Both the position numbers and the translations under genes were made by a program. The notes beneath the pieces are model-generated. The model made no database searches, was not told where the DNA came from, and saw nothing but the letters and a program-made list of their open reading frames with translations. A stretch of DNA of 64,000 nucleotides. Source: Sipunculus nudus (Eukaryota; Annelida; Sipuncula; Golfingiida; Sipunculidae). The stretch is from positions 7,111,241-7,175,240 of the forward strand of contig CM049318.1 in assembly GCA_026874595.1 (NCBI GenBank). Reading direction: 5' to 3'. Shown in pieces: positions 1-12,600 of the stretch (positions within the stretch are counted from its first letter, which is position 1; each line of letters starts with the position of its first letter).

Positions 1-232
1 ATGATGCTTATTTCCTTATGCCCTATATAGAGTTGGGACGGTTACCGGTATACGGTATTATCACGATATCTGACAGCTACGGTTATCATACCGTCAACTT
101 TCCTATTATCGCAATACCACGATATCATTTTTTGTTCACAATTTTGGTTCACAAGCAAGCCCTGGAGGTTCAAAATAAATTTATTTCAAAGAATCACATT
201 TATTTTTTATAAACCACATGTACTTGAATACA

Positions 233-341
233 CATGTGTGGGTGGAACCGTGTGCTTACAGACTTCGGGATTAGTCAGAAATGTCCGTGTGTGGGTGGAA
301 CCGTGTGCTTACAGACTTTGGTATTAGTCGGAAATGTCTGA
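233..341. repeat. Tandem duplication, 53-bp unit, two copies
   Basis: The segment containing GGTGGAACCGTGTGCTTACA starts at 241 and again at 294, with few differences, inside the left arm of the hAT-like element. Confidence 0.85.
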
Positions 342-710
342 AGTAGCAAAATGAATCAGAGAGGACAAAAGCTTGAGAATTCCAGGAGAAAATAACATTA
401 TAATGAAAGAGCAATAAATACACATATTTATGCTTTTATTGCATGGAACGAAAATGTCAACATAAAAGTGTAACAACTGAATCGAACATTCCATACGGGT
501 TGCATATTTTGCCATATAAAATTGGGATGGTATATTTCGCCATGACTTGTATGACACGCTCTCTGAAAATTTACCGGGATTCTCTGGCTTTTATGTAGCT
601 ATAGGAAACTGATGGAAAATTCTGACAAGCATGATTGGACGATGGGGGCAGGACTTACCGATCCTCAAGCTTGCTACCTGTAGGACCTTCATGCAACTTA
701 CATCACTTAA

Positions 711-2614
711 GGTCTAATCATCGTCAAAAATCATGAAAATTACATTTTTCTGAAAAACATCTGGTTTTATAGATGTTTGCTATATCTATCTTTTCACAAA
801 AACACGTTCCTAAGCTTATATTGTATCAATTAGAAAAATAAGTATTTTAATTCAGATGTCAACCCCACGTGGGGTGCAAACAGGACCAGCTGTCAGCTCG
901 GCGAGAGTTAGCAGCGTGTAAGTTGCTTATTGGTTAAACCATGCGCTCGCGGTATTAGGCAAATGGTTGATTGACAGGCGTGGGGAAGCCGCGGTCAGTC
1001 AGCCGGGAAAGAGCTTATCTTTATTACCGGCACTTACTAAATGGCACTAATTAATACAAACACGTCCCCCTCTCTACGCCAAACCCAGAAGTAAACTGTA
1101 CATCGTACTCCTCCAGTCGCCGAATAATGTCTATGTCACTGCCCTAAAATATGTTAGTGTCACCCAATAATGGTCCTGGCACCAAGAATATACACAGAAA
1201 TATTAATTTACTGATTGTTATTTCTGTAATATTGACCCTGTTATACACTATAACATTTTCTCCCAGGGTCCATCATTACATCGCCAAAACCATTACCGAA
1301 TACATCGTTCCTTCTTCTATAATATACACTATCTTCAAACTGAACGTCATGGGTCGAAGAAAATAGAGTAGAATGAGCGAAGATAAAATTCGCTATTTGA
1401 ACGAGAGACATACTGCTAAACACAAGGTTCCCGTGCCATTAGTGGAGGATGTAGATGAACGCCGAGGGTGGTGCAGCAATATGGGACTGCGTTGCACGAA
1501 TTAAATTTGTGAGAGGAACGCGGCACCAAGTTACACCACCACGTCGCCTGCCAACAAATTTTGCAAAGTGGAGTCTTAGCTATGAGAGCGATCGGTAAAG
1601 GAAGAGTGGCCGCAGCACGATTTAGCGTGTATATGACTGGTGTAAATAAATCTAATGAGAGAGGGAAATATGTGTTGCTGCTAGCTATGTAGTGTCTCAT
1701 ATATAATTGTGAGAGGGAGAGACAAGCTGTTAATTGGATTAGGGTATATGGTGGTCTGAATGAGAGCACAGAGTAAACAGAGTGATGGTTCTTATCAGTC
1801 ACTTCACACCTGACGGGTGCCCCAGCGCGGTAGCCCATGACCTGATTACCGATGACTGACCCCTCGGACCAGTAAGCTCCGCCTACTTTAGTTTGACAGT
1901 TCTCTAGTTGTCATGCCGCAAAATCCTTTTTTAACATTGATAAACCATTAAATTTTATAATTTATATATTGAAACCAATTCTCATCCGAACATTTAGTGA
2001 AAAAATACAACTGTCACTTGCGCTTATATCCCTGTTTTCCACTCAAAACGAAATTTCTCTTCCCAAACAGTTTTTGGCCGTTTTCTCAAAACAGTATTTC
2101 AGGAGACTGTACGGTCTTCAGAGCGATATTTCTCAAAAACCATCAAATATAGAGTCTTCAAATTTTGCATATATCTAAGTCAACAAGTATTCTTAAATGC
2201 GTTTTTTCTTTTTCCTATATCGTTTTTAGTGTAGTAGAAATACGTTATTTAAACGAAATAAGTATTGTTAACATCACACATTTTTTTTTAAAAATATAAA
2301 ATTCATTATGAAAAAAGACAATAAATATAAATAAAAAAAACGCCTGGAGATATTTGTATGTAGTTTCAAATGATACTATTTCCACATACATACCCTATGC
2401 CAATTTTGAGATATATCCAATTAAAAAAAATAATTTTAAATCATTTCAAGTTTTAAATTTTCAAAGTGGACACTGTTACACTTTTTAAATATATCTCATC
2501 TAATAGAGAATATTCTAAGGATTCTAAATACATATACATCACTGTGTCTAAAATTATTATTAATATGAATTTTAAAGCTAAATTAAACCAAGGTTGTTTG
2601 ACGATGATTAGACC
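711..2614. mobile_element. TTAA-flanked TIR transposon nested in the hAT element
   Basis: A perfect 18-bp inverted repeat GGTCTAATCATCGTCAAA (711-728) and its complement (2597-2614) are each bordered by TTAA (707-710, 2615-2618). TTAA target duplications are typical of piggyBac and Kolobok elements; the GG start fits Kolobok better than piggyBac (CCC). The 1.9-kb interior includes a more GC-rich part (about 860-1880) with a 140-codon minus-strand open frame of no recognised family, so no transposase can be claimed. Confidence 0.75.
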
Positions 2615-3140
2615 TTAATGAGTCTTTCTGTGGTAGGGCACAATAGGTATAAATGATCATATTAATACTTAACCCCTTGTATAAAATCAAGACTTTAAAG
2701 GTGGTTTTTATAAATATCATTATTAATGTCATTATATATAATTAAATATATCACAATATAAAATTTGAATAATTATCATGATATCAAAAACCCACATCGT
2801 CCCAACACTAGCCCTATATACAGTATATTACTAGATAAGTTGGAAAATATAGCTGATTTGTTTGACCTAAACAACAATCATTCACCCACACAGAATTGTG
2901 TAAAATATTATTAGAAGTAGCAAAATTATATGAACAATCATAAATTTATGTACAGGACTATTATATCACTGCCTCGTCCACATATAATAATTTCATCTAG
3001 CATATCTCCATATACTGGCACTACATTATATGTCAATTACTGCTATGTTAGATAGTGCTCTTATCTTCTGGGATCACAGGATGGTAACATGTTGACATTT
3101 AACAAACCTCAGATTGATTTCTATCTGTGGTGTGTGTATC

Positions 3141-3157
3141 AGGGGGGGGGGGGGGGG
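3141..3157. repeat. Poly-G run
   Basis: An uninterrupted run of about 17 G in otherwise AT-rich intronic DNA. The length may be imprecise in assembly. Confidence 0.8.
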
Positions 3158-3748
3158 TTGGTTTCTTCCTTGCTGTGAACACATACTGCTAGTAAAGATT
3201 TTAAGGCTGTTTTCAGCTATAATTCTTTTATAATATTCTATAATATTTTTGAACAATTAAACACAACACTGCTCTTTTAATATAAGTAATTATTTTAGTA
3301 ACTGTAAAGTTGAGAATGGGGGTGAGTTTTAGAGAAGTTCAAGGAAAACATAGAAACAATACTGTTAATCTGAAGCTACTGTCCTTCAGCCAGAGGGTCT
3401 GGATGTACAAACTACAATACTCAGTACACAAAGAAATCTGGGACTGTTTATTGGCAGTACATGCACCACAACCCTTTGACTCAGACCTTAAACAAGGATC
3501 AACTGTGATGTCTTTACAATAACAAAACCTCTCAACTCTAACCAGAGGGGCCACCTACTGGACCTCATGTGACCTCCCAGTAATCAGATATTTCTATATG
3601 AAACTAGGATCAACTTTAACCACTGTTTCTTAACCTGAACCTATGACATAATTCAGACAAATGTTTATACTCTCAATAACACCTGACCATAAACCAAAAG
3701 CTCCATGGGATGGTGTCCACACAGAACATTACTTGATTAAACATTTAA

Positions 3749-3938
3749 AATCATAATTTCAATATGATTTCCTGATCTGCAACCAAAATTTATTAAAATC
3801 CAGTATCCCAACCTATAACTCACAGAATAATCATTAAGATTAAAATAATCATAATTTCAATATGATTTCCTGATCTGCAACCAAAATTTATTATAATCCA
3901 GTATCCCAACCTATAACTCACAGAATAATCATTAAGGC
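3749..3938. repeat. Tandem duplication, 98-bp unit, two copies
   Basis: TCATAATTTCAATATGATTT starts at 3751 and again at 3849, and the match continues through AATAATCATTAAG. The two copies are nearly identical, so the duplication is recent. Confidence 0.88.
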
Positions 3939-5865
3939 TATCACTGATATTCTGAATATATAATAATTCACAAATGAAACCAGATACTTCTTTAACTACC
4001 AATGTGCCTTCTATAAAAGCAATTTAACCTATTGACTTCAATCAGTTTAGGTTAACTTGATAAAAGCTCAAAATACATTACTTTTTTATTACAATATGCA
4101 GCAGATCCTCTTCAGTCAAGGGACTATTTATAGTACAAGCCAAAAAAGTCTAATTGCAGACTAAATACCCAGTTACTCTTATCAGTAGTAGGCATTACTA
4201 AGCAATGAGCATTCAGCCCACAATATACACAAATCATGTACCTTCAATGGCCCTTGATCTCAACACTTAACATTCATGCAAGCTGATAGTGAAACATCCC
4301 TTTTATAATGATACATTTACATGCTGATACTGTTCAAAGGTTATCAGCACTCACTAATAATTCACCTGACTTGCATGCCCTAATAAACAATGTCCCTGAA
4401 GGAAGTGGCCACTGTCATGTTTATGATATACCACTTGAAAACTGTATGTGATGAAGAAAACCACTTGGGGATTGGAAAATAATTGGCACTCCATGGACAT
4501 CTATTAACACAAACAAACAGCAGGTCAAGAAACTAACATATTCTCTAATAAATTACCACACTTTATTTTCTAAGTTCAAGTTTACATATTAAGAAAAATA
4601 AACTGATCCTTGTTCATGATCTCACCTATTAAAGGCATTGTGTTTAGTGTCAGTCTTAAATTATTACTTTTTAAGTTTTATTTCCTTCTAATGACTTATA
4701 ATTCCATTCATGTTCATTCTTAAAGCTTCTTTCAGCTTCCTGGATGTGAAATATATTTTACCCTGTCAGGCATAATAAGCATTCCAACACCAAATTTACT
4801 TGAAGTACACAAGTTTTAAAGAGTCTTCAGTCTTATCATTTTGACATGTACATACTGTTTTGATTGATCTTGTTTTCCTTGGCAGTGCACCACAATGAAA
4901 TTGTAAAACTGTAGTATTATACACATAAATAAACAGTTCCAGATATGCACATATTTATCTCACAATGGAGAGTTCATATTATAAAGGATTGTTTTAACCA
5001 ATATATATTGCTTCAGCTCTGACTAAAATCTTTCAGCAAAAGCATTGATACTTGTTGCCTGAATGAGATCCTCTGCTAGGTAACTTCAAAATAAAACCAC
5101 TCTAGATTTTTTTTACAAAATGCGGTCTCTTTCCTTCTTTCTATATCCCATTTAATTTAGTAAAGCACTGTCATGTTCTGTTACTCTAGTCAAAGTAAAA
5201 AATATGAATTATAAAAAAAACCTTGGGGTTAATTCCTTACCGTCAAACCAGTGAAACCTCTACAGTCCACAATACATATGACCAATATAATTCATATTTA
5301 TTGGCCAATATTTTAAAATGGAGACAAGTTACACAACCTGTCTCTAAATGAAGTTTAATTCAATTTGTGAACTTTTAAAAGTAATTCCACCATGGTGGTG
5401 AATGACTGGCCTCTGATTGGATGGGTGACATTGATTTTGCAATTACATATTTCATAGTCTATTTGGATACAGTCCAGTTTAAGTGAACGGTGAACAATGT
5501 TTGAAATAAACAAAGGGTACGAATATAGAATACCTCAGGCACCTAAACTGGCCAACTTAACTGGCCCACCCTGTCTATTGCAAGAGATGTATGTATTTAG
5601 TAACACATACCTTCACTAATAACTGTCTATTTGTCCATTCCTTCTAAGTTTTCTATCGTTTGTATCCTGTATTCCTACCCCTCCGTCTTTCCTGAACCAA
5701 CGCCGCCATGTTGCCATAGGCTTCCCCTACTTTCCCCATTACGTCATCAGGAATCACCTTCTCACAAATCTCATCCATCCATTATCTCGCTACCCGTCAC
5801 CTCATTCCTGTGCCATTTCTCTTTGATCTTTTCCTACTGATTCATTGATCTATCAGTATCTATTC

Positions 5866-6062
5866 CTCCCAAAAGGGGGGTTTGGGGGGTCTCCCCACCA
5901 ATTATTCCTCATTATTTATCATTCATTATCATCATTCTACCTATTAGGGGGGGGGGGGGGGGTGTTTGGGGGGTCTCCCTCCACTTATACCTCATTATTT
6001 ATCATTCATTATTATCATTCTACCTTTTACAGGGGGGTTTGGGGGTTCTCCCCCAAATCATT
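5866..6062. repeat. Three imperfect tandem units of about 80 bp with G runs
   Basis: Each unit has a GGGGGGTTTGGGGGTCTCCC-type block followed by TATTTATCATTCATTAT and CATTCTACCT. The second unit's G run is expanded (5947-5962). G runs alternate with C runs, so local hairpins or G-quadruplexes are possible. Confidence 0.75.
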
Positions 6063-6257
6063 ACTCCACATTCCTCATTTCCATGTCAAACATATGATTT
6101 CACGATTTTGGTCTAGGGACAATTTCGCCAACTATAAATGATGTCATCACAACTGGGGTTTCCCCCAACACTTTGACAATGAGACCAACTCACGTGATCA
6201 TGCTCATTCACCCATAAACATCTTTTGTCTAAACTTAAATACCCCCATTTTCCAACA

Positions 6258-6330
6258 AGTCTTCATAGCTCAGTGGTGGAGCTCAGGACTTCTCTGCAGA
6301 CGGTCACTGGTTCGAATCTTGCGCATGGAT
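6258..6330 (+). repeat. tRNA-derived (SINE-like) sequence with Pol III A and B boxes
   Basis: TAGCTCAGTGGTGG (6266-6279) fits a tRNA A box and GGTTCGAATC (6309-6318) a B box, at tRNA spacing. The acceptor-stem halves do not pair convincingly and no clean anticodon arm is seen, so it is better read as a SINE head or tRNA pseudogene than a functional tRNA. Confidence 0.5.
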
Positions 6331-7002
6331 AAGTTCACTGAATGTCATGTATAATAATCACATATCTATATGTCTCTTCCAGATCCAACAGCACCGGAAG
6401 TCAGATAGGTACAAGACATACCTAACAGTCAGATACTTAGACGTTACAATTCACATCACAACTCTTCTATTATTTAAAATGAACCCCAAAAAGACTATAC
6501 CCCATTTTTCCTCTCTATCCACATCAACTGTATTGCCCTCTTTAGGAAGTTCTGATAACCAGGGTGCCTGAGGTATTCTATATTCACTCCAAACAAACTA
6601 ATTATAAAACATGTAAAACGCTCTTTCACACAAAGTCACAAATGCATTATTATTCCATACAATTATTATACTTAAAGAGTTACAGATCATATATGGGTCT
6701 GTTATATATAAAAATAAGTTATATGAAACACTTGACATTTTATCAATATGCATAAGCATGTCATACTTATTTTAAATATGGCAAATAAATAACCTTCACT
6801 AGATAATAATACAATATATAATAAATAGTGAAAATTAAATTTCTACTCATTACTCAAGTTTGCTCTTGACTTGTCACTTGTGTTGAAATGTGACACATCT
6901 GGATGGTTTTGCATTATGTACTGGACAGATGTCAATACATGGTGGTGAAGCTGATTTACAGATAAGGGTGGGCGTGGGAAGGTTTACACACCCTGTACTC
7001 AC

Positions 7003-7089
7003 CTCTTCTGCTATTTGATGCAAAGCTTGGTCTTCAGCTGAAAAGCTGGTGTTTTTGGAGCTACTCCGGCGCCTTCCGGCGGCACTCAT
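7003..7089 (-). CDS. LRRFIP2: First coding exon of an LRRFIP1/LRRFIP2-like gene (Flightless-I interacting protein), partial
   Basis: Read on the minus strand, the ATG at 7089-7087 opens 29 codons ending in a perfect GTGAGT donor (6997-7002). The peptide contains FSAEDQALHQIAEE, which closely matches the N terminus of vertebrate LRRFIP2 (FSAEDEALSNIARE) just before its conserved EARLAAKR segment. That segment would be in the next exon, and I could not find it in 1-7002. There is an A at -3 of the start. LRRFIP proteins are cytoplasmic coiled-coil partners of Flightless-I and have roles in Wnt/Dishevelled and Toll-like receptor signalling. The exon is divergent from GOLGA4, with 520 bp between start codons. 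LRRFIP1 and LRRFIP2 cannot be told apart from this exon; synteny with human GOLGA4 favours LRRFIP2. Confidence 0.85.
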
Positions 7090-7609
7090 GTTTGCTGCTT
7101 AGTAAGGGACAGATAAAGAAAGAAATTCTCAGCTGGTCTTAGCGATTCTGTAGTGATGAGTCAGACTTGACGTGAGGCACTGACATGAGAGGGTAAACAT
7201 CAAAGACTGTCAAATCCCCCACGGGCCGGACGAAAACAAACCCTCTTGGCTTCGGATATAATTCCTGCGTGAAGTACACCTGAATGAAACTCACTTCCTT
7301 ATTCTACATACTCCCCGGTGTTAGGCCAGTCGTTGCGTATCCCTAGGTCTGCTGCCGGCACGGAATGTGCACGAAATTTTCTGAACTTTGAAACTCAATC
7401 CAGGTCACATATCCATTTCCCCATGAACGGAAATAGAGGTCAGCCCAACCCGGATATCCGGTTGTAGTCGCTCCCCTCTGCGCATGCTCGAGTACGTGTC
7501 GCGCATGCGCAGGGAATGTAAACTTTGGAGTATGGCAGACGACGGTAGATGCCATCCGCTGTCGTCTTGAACAGACTTCACCGGTTGATCTTCTTAAGTA
7601 TAGCCCAAA
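7090..7609. promoter_or_regulatory. Bidirectional promoter between LRRFIP-like gene and GOLGA4
   Basis: This 520-bp interval between two divergent ATGs is richer in CpG than its surroundings (for example around 7215-7250, 7330-7370 and 7440-7515). It has no evident TATA box. It contains a GCGCATGCGC palindrome, a related CTGCGCATGC 20 bp upstream, and a CGGATATCCG palindrome at 7451-7460. Both 5' UTRs must lie here unless there are upstream non-coding exons. The compact head-to-head layout implies shared control of both genes, which is inference. No transcription start can be fixed from sequence alone. Confidence 0.75.
7499..7511. promoter_or_regulatory. NRF1-type binding site (palindromic)
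   Basis: The core GCGCATGCGC at 7501-7510, followed by A, matches the NRF1 consensus YGCGCAYGCGCR on both strands. A half-matching TGCGCATGC lies at 7479-7487. NRF1 palindromes are typical of CpG-rich bidirectional housekeeping promoters. The site is about 100 bp upstream of the GOLGA4 ATG and is symmetric, so it could serve both genes. Confidence 0.65.
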
Positions 7610-7693
7610 ATGTTTAAAAGATTGAAGCAGAAAATTGAGGAGGGTGTAGGAGTCTCTCCCTCAAAATCTGAGCCGTCTACTCCTCAAGCTAAG
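7610..7693 (+). CDS. GOLGA4: GOLGA4 exon 1 (coding)
   Basis: 28 codons, residues 1-28, starting MFKRLKQKIEEG and ending PSTPQAK before donor GTACTT, phase 0. The basic amphipathic start is the signature shared by golgin-245 and golgin-97 (MFxKLKxKI), which in mammals recruits TBC1D23 and vesicles. The start codon has A at -3. No upstream in-frame ATG is plausible, since the conserved family start is reproduced exactly. Confidence 0.95.
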
Positions 7694-9562
7694 GTACTTC
7701 CTGTGTGTGTTTTGGAGCATGTGTTCAGCTGTCACCGTGGCCTTGCACACACAGGTGTTGGCCCACGCCCCCGCACACTGTAAACAAACCTGGTCATCAC
7801 CAGTGCATTAGGGCATGAACAATTATGCCATACTTACTTGCAGGGTTACTTACATTTCATTAATGTTCATATGTTAAAACAAGTTATATTATTAACACTG
7901 TTAAAACTTTACAAAAAAAGTGTTACCACATTGCATTTGATATCACTCTTATTTATAGTCTTAATTAACTTTCATCAGTAATTGAGTTAATCATGTCTTA
8001 AACAATTAATATTGTCTGGCCAAAAGATCTTATTTGCAGTTGGAGCCACTATAGAACGCAGGCTTTGCTTCTATTGAGGAACATAAATAAAATTGTCTCC
8101 GCTCATTCCCTATTTTAACTCCTACTTTTCCCTGTAGATGTCCCTACACTCAACTCTTCTAACATAAACAAGTACTAAGCATCAGAAGTCGCCTGAATCG
8201 GGAATCGAACCTACGATCTCTAGACTAGGAGCCCTACACGCTACTAAATGAGCCGTGAAGACGAGATACCAGCAGGAGCAAGTTTTGTTCATTTATATCT
8301 GCGATTGAAGAGGCATCTATCGCGAAAATGGGAAACCATTTACTATTATAACAGGAAAATTAAGCTTTAGGTGGGGGCTCTGCCCCCACACCCCCGTTCA
8401 GACGGGGAACCCAGGTTCCCCGGACCCCTCCTCCTCTCATATAATAAACTCCAGCTATGAGCAAAATTAAATAAGGGAATTCTGAGGAAAAAGATATGTA
8501 TCGGCCTTTTCCAGGAAACAATTTATTATGCGACACCCATTGTACCGGCCTTAGGCTGAAGCCCAGTTTCTATAGTTCTGCCTTTGCAGTTTACTCCCTC
8601 CACAGTTGCTTCAACAAGTATTAACATTATTCAGGCTGTTGAATAGTTTGCTGCAATCTTGCAGCACTGACATATATAGTAAACAATGATCAAGCGCTGC
8701 AGCCTCTGGCGGGGAGAGTCTATACTATCCAAGGTTGTACGGATCCATGTAACCCCTAAGACACATATTTGCCTTGTGTAAAGTGAGGACACCAGTCAAA
8801 CCCCACATATTATTATTGTGACAGATGCTTGGACTCCGTTGGGACCAAAACTTTTGCTGAATGATCAGTATGTAATAAAATATGGGCACTTACTCTGAAT
8901 GAAGTCAGATATTACTTTGTCTTTGAAATTAGCATCATTGACAACACGCGATGTATGATGGGAAGGATGCTTATGAAAATATGGTCTATCTTAGTGCACG
9001 GCACTGGCATTCCTGGGAAAAGCCCAACCCCCCTGAATTCCTATTTTGCATAGATAGTCCACCTAATTTGCATGGAATTCCTTTTCCGGCGGTGTCCTGT
9101 TGTGCATGCAACAACTGAACTCTGGCAATTCAAAGGATAAAAACATTTACAGGCACACATAAAGGTGATATTTTAATTTAATTTGATACATATTAAGTTT
9201 ATTTTTTAGGTCCCTTCATGTACCGCAGGGTGAACTCTCACCGCCAGACGGTCAAACTCCATATCACAGATAAATGGAGTCCATATGTGGCCGGCTATTG
9301 AATAGCATAATAGTTAAAACAATATACTTTCTAAGACTAAGTCTGAAAAACTTCAAATGACTGCAGAGACTAGATCTAATTTTGAGTAGCAAACTTTCAG
9401 GAAACTATAGAATACCTTAAGAACTGAAGCGTCAATGCATAATTTTCAAAAATAAAATGTTAGATTATATCTGAATGTTTACTCGTAATTTAATCACCAA
9501 CCACACACATATATAAATATATATATGTATCCAACAGTGCTGCATTCTCAATCTTTTACCAC

Positions 9563-9627
<65 letters not shown>

Positions 9628-12600
9628 GAAAACTTAAATATCAATTTGATCTATAAAATACATTTTATCTTACATATACATCTTTATTCATATCCTAACT
9701 TAACATCAATTTTTCTGGTGCAGGTGTCAGTCTTTTATGTTATTGTATAGAATGAAAATGGAATTGTTCAGCATTAATTTATAAAGAGCACATTACACAG
9801 TCAGTATTGAACAAATTAAATTTCTAATTAGCTTCCATGTCAGTATATAATAGAAATAATAAATCGATACAAAGACATGCACCCATACATGCATAAAAAA
9901 AATTGCCAGCTGCATAGAATTTAGATCCCCATCAAATGTTCTTGTTATCATTTTGTGCATCTGCAGGTGAAATTATTCTTTATATTAAGTCCAGCATCAT
10001 GGTAAATTTATTAAATTTGTTAGCATCCTCTGTTGCATTATTGTATTTGCTAGAAATTAATTTGAAAATGGTGCTTTATGCTTATTAGAAGTGAATACAG
10101 TCTACAGTAGTAAGAAGGCTCGCTTCATTTATATAAGCAGCGTATATATGCTTTTTGCCTGGCAATAAAGTTTATTTGTTTTATGTGACAGGAGGAGAGC
10201 CGTCCACCTCCAAATACAATTAACAGTAGGAGGGTGGTGAGTGCCATTATTACCAGTAACAGCAACCAAAAATGAAGAATGGTTATCATAAGGACTAATT
10301 GTTTGCTTCACTAACACTTATTGCAGTTTACAGGTGCACTAGAAGCAACACTGCTGCTTTCCAATGACACTGTGCATACATCATGTTTGTTTATGTGGTG
10401 AAAGCTTGAATAGACTTATGATAGTCACTGATTGCTCACATATTTCTGATATCTGAGTATAACAAACTTAGTAAATGAAACTAAGTGCATACCATTATCA
10501 GTTGCATGAAGGTTACATTTCTTAAATAATAAATATAATATGAGAATAGAAAATTATGCTTAAATTATTCAGGGTTTGCATTTGACTTAGGTAAACCCTA
10601 TTTTACCCAATCTCGTGAGTAAAACCTGGGTTAAAAGTATTTTGTCCAGGTTTTGCCTGTGTTTCACCCCTGGTTGTGCCCAGTTTATTACTGGTACCAA
10701 AACAATTAGCAAGCAGGACCAAAGCTACATTTTTAGCTCAGCTGACTGCAAGTCATCTGATCTATAGTGATGTCTTTTGTCAGTCTGTTCGTCCAGCCAG
10801 ACATCTGTTAACAGGGCTCGTTTTGAAACTGCTGGACCTACAAATCCAAAATTCAGCATACAGAACTTTCTATAGTCCTCAGTTCTCCTACAACGTTTGA
10901 AACCCAAAACTGGGTCACTGTGACTTTGTTCCTTCAAGAAATTCAGGAAACACCTCCAATTTCTATTAATATCCTATTGTTACACATCAAGACTGATAGA
11001 TATCAAAACCACTGGTGTTTTTTTTTCATATTTGGCATGGCATAACTATTTCTCTAAATGTTTCCTATATATGTCCCAAAAATTGGGTTTATATTATGAA
11101 ATTTGTAGGAGTTATGGGCAAAACAGAATGTGTATTTTCAAAATATTAGGAAAGATATTTACCCACTTTATATGGTAACTGTTGATGCTAGAGAGCCTTT
11201 TCAAGCATGTAACTTTATTTAATGAATATTTAAGTTTTTAAAACTATATGCCAGACATTAGATCAGAATTTGAATTTTGTTAGAGTTGTTAGCATAAATG
11301 TAAAATTGATCCCTTAAATTTTGTACAGCCTGGACCATGGCATATTTTCCCCTGTAAACACTGTTGATTTAATTTTCACAGCATATACATATACGGATTT
11401 AATCTTTTAAAATCTGAAATTCAAAGGAATTGATCAGAAAGAGTGGCATTTATTTGAGTTTTCAGACACCATGTCAAGTATTGTTTACATCAACTTCAAG
11501 TCAAGCCAGTACAGTGGTATGCTGTGAGTGATGCAGCCCTCACCTATGTTGTGTAACATGTTTCACCCCAGGCAGCTCCCTTGACTCAGCTTTGCTAGGC
11601 TTCCTCTCTTTTACTGGTTTTTCCATGGCAGTCATGTAAGAGTTTTAGTTTGGCAATCATATATTTAGTATTTATTCAAATAGGAGGGCCATTTCCTCTT
11701 AGCTTTTCAAATGCTTATACATTTAAAAATGATAACAGTAGAAATAAGCATGAATGGCATTTGCTAAAATTTTACAAAATTCAGCTGAGCGCCATGACTC
11801 ATTGGCCCCTTGTTTCTAAAAAGTTGCTCTGACCACATCACCCCTTTACAAAAAAGCCATTTACCCACACACTTTAACTCATGTTTGGCTGTGCAGAGCC
11901 ATCACTCTAATCAAGAGGAATTTGGGGTAAAACTAAGAAATCCTGGCCAATAACTGGGTAAAAATTATTTTAATCATCCACCTAGGTTTTACCTAGTGTT
12001 GGATAGAAGCTGCAAACCCTGAAATTGACACAAAACAACTGTCTTAGAAATGCAGATGGTATGGAGATGATTTTGTTATACACCTGTAGACTCAAGAATT
12101 TGGATAAATATTTGAAACTGACTATACAATGATCAGGCACTGCTGAATTATGAATTTCATTGGTCATTGTATTTAACATATTTTAAAGTTGACATATACA
12201 AATCATGTATATTTATACATACACAAATAAATAACTGAAGTGTGATTTATGGATCTAGAACATTTATAATTGTGGTTCCACATTTCTCCTAGTTTGTCAC
12301 TGAAAGTTAAACTTGCATTAAATGTTATACCGGTACTTTAAATATATAATCTGTATTTCTTTTGTTCTTTGGCAGTTTTTTTTTTATCTTAACATAAAAG
12401 TTGAACATTTTTGCACTTTGAGTTGAAAGTTCTTTCCATTGTCTTGATTTGCATCTTTATTTGCAGAAATCAATCTGCTTTATATAATTTTTAGCATGCC
12501 CAATGGAACCAGTTGTTTCATGATTTAGGAAGCAAATATATCAAGGTTTACAGCAAATTCACAGAATTTCATTTGATAAGTGGCTCATCTGTTTAAAATC

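Larger units (their letters stand above)
28..2810. mobile_element. hAT-like DNA transposon, non-autonomous, interrupted
   Basis: The left end TAGAGTTGGGACG and right end CGTCCCAACACTA form near-perfect terminal inverted repeats (one mismatch in 13). They are flanked by identical 8-bp target duplications GCCCTATA (20-27 and 2811-2818). An 8-bp duplication with such ends is the hAT signature. The subterminal left sequence is built of short CCGGTAT/GATATC motifs. No hAT transposase remains. The interior is interrupted by the TTAA-flanked element at 711-2614, leaving about 880 bp of hAT sequence. Confidence 0.8.
1..7002 (-). other. LRRFIP-like gene, presumed intron 1 (window edge)
   Basis: No coding exon could be supported here on either strand; short open frames have no recognisable composition or splice context. 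The interval is assumed to be the first intron of the minus-strand LRRFIP gene because the expected EARLAAKR-type second exon was not found. It contains the transposon nest at 28-2810, small duplications, and a tRNA-like sequence. Between about 2820 and 5600 it is plain AT-rich DNA apart from a G run (3141-3157) and the 98-bp duplication. Confidence 0.6.

Noticed and set aside
1416-1838. 140-codon minus-strand open frame
   Set aside because: Inside the TTAA-flanked element; composition and content match no family, and no splice or start context supports a gene.
6258-6330. Functional tRNA gene
   Set aside because: A and B boxes are present but the acceptor and anticodon stems do not pair; kept only as a SINE-like sequence.
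7343-7555. 70-codon minus-strand open frame in the promoter
   Set aside because: It runs across the NRF1 palindrome and the GOLGA4 upstream region, with no family match; the convincing minus-strand exon is the LRRFIP one at 7003-7089.
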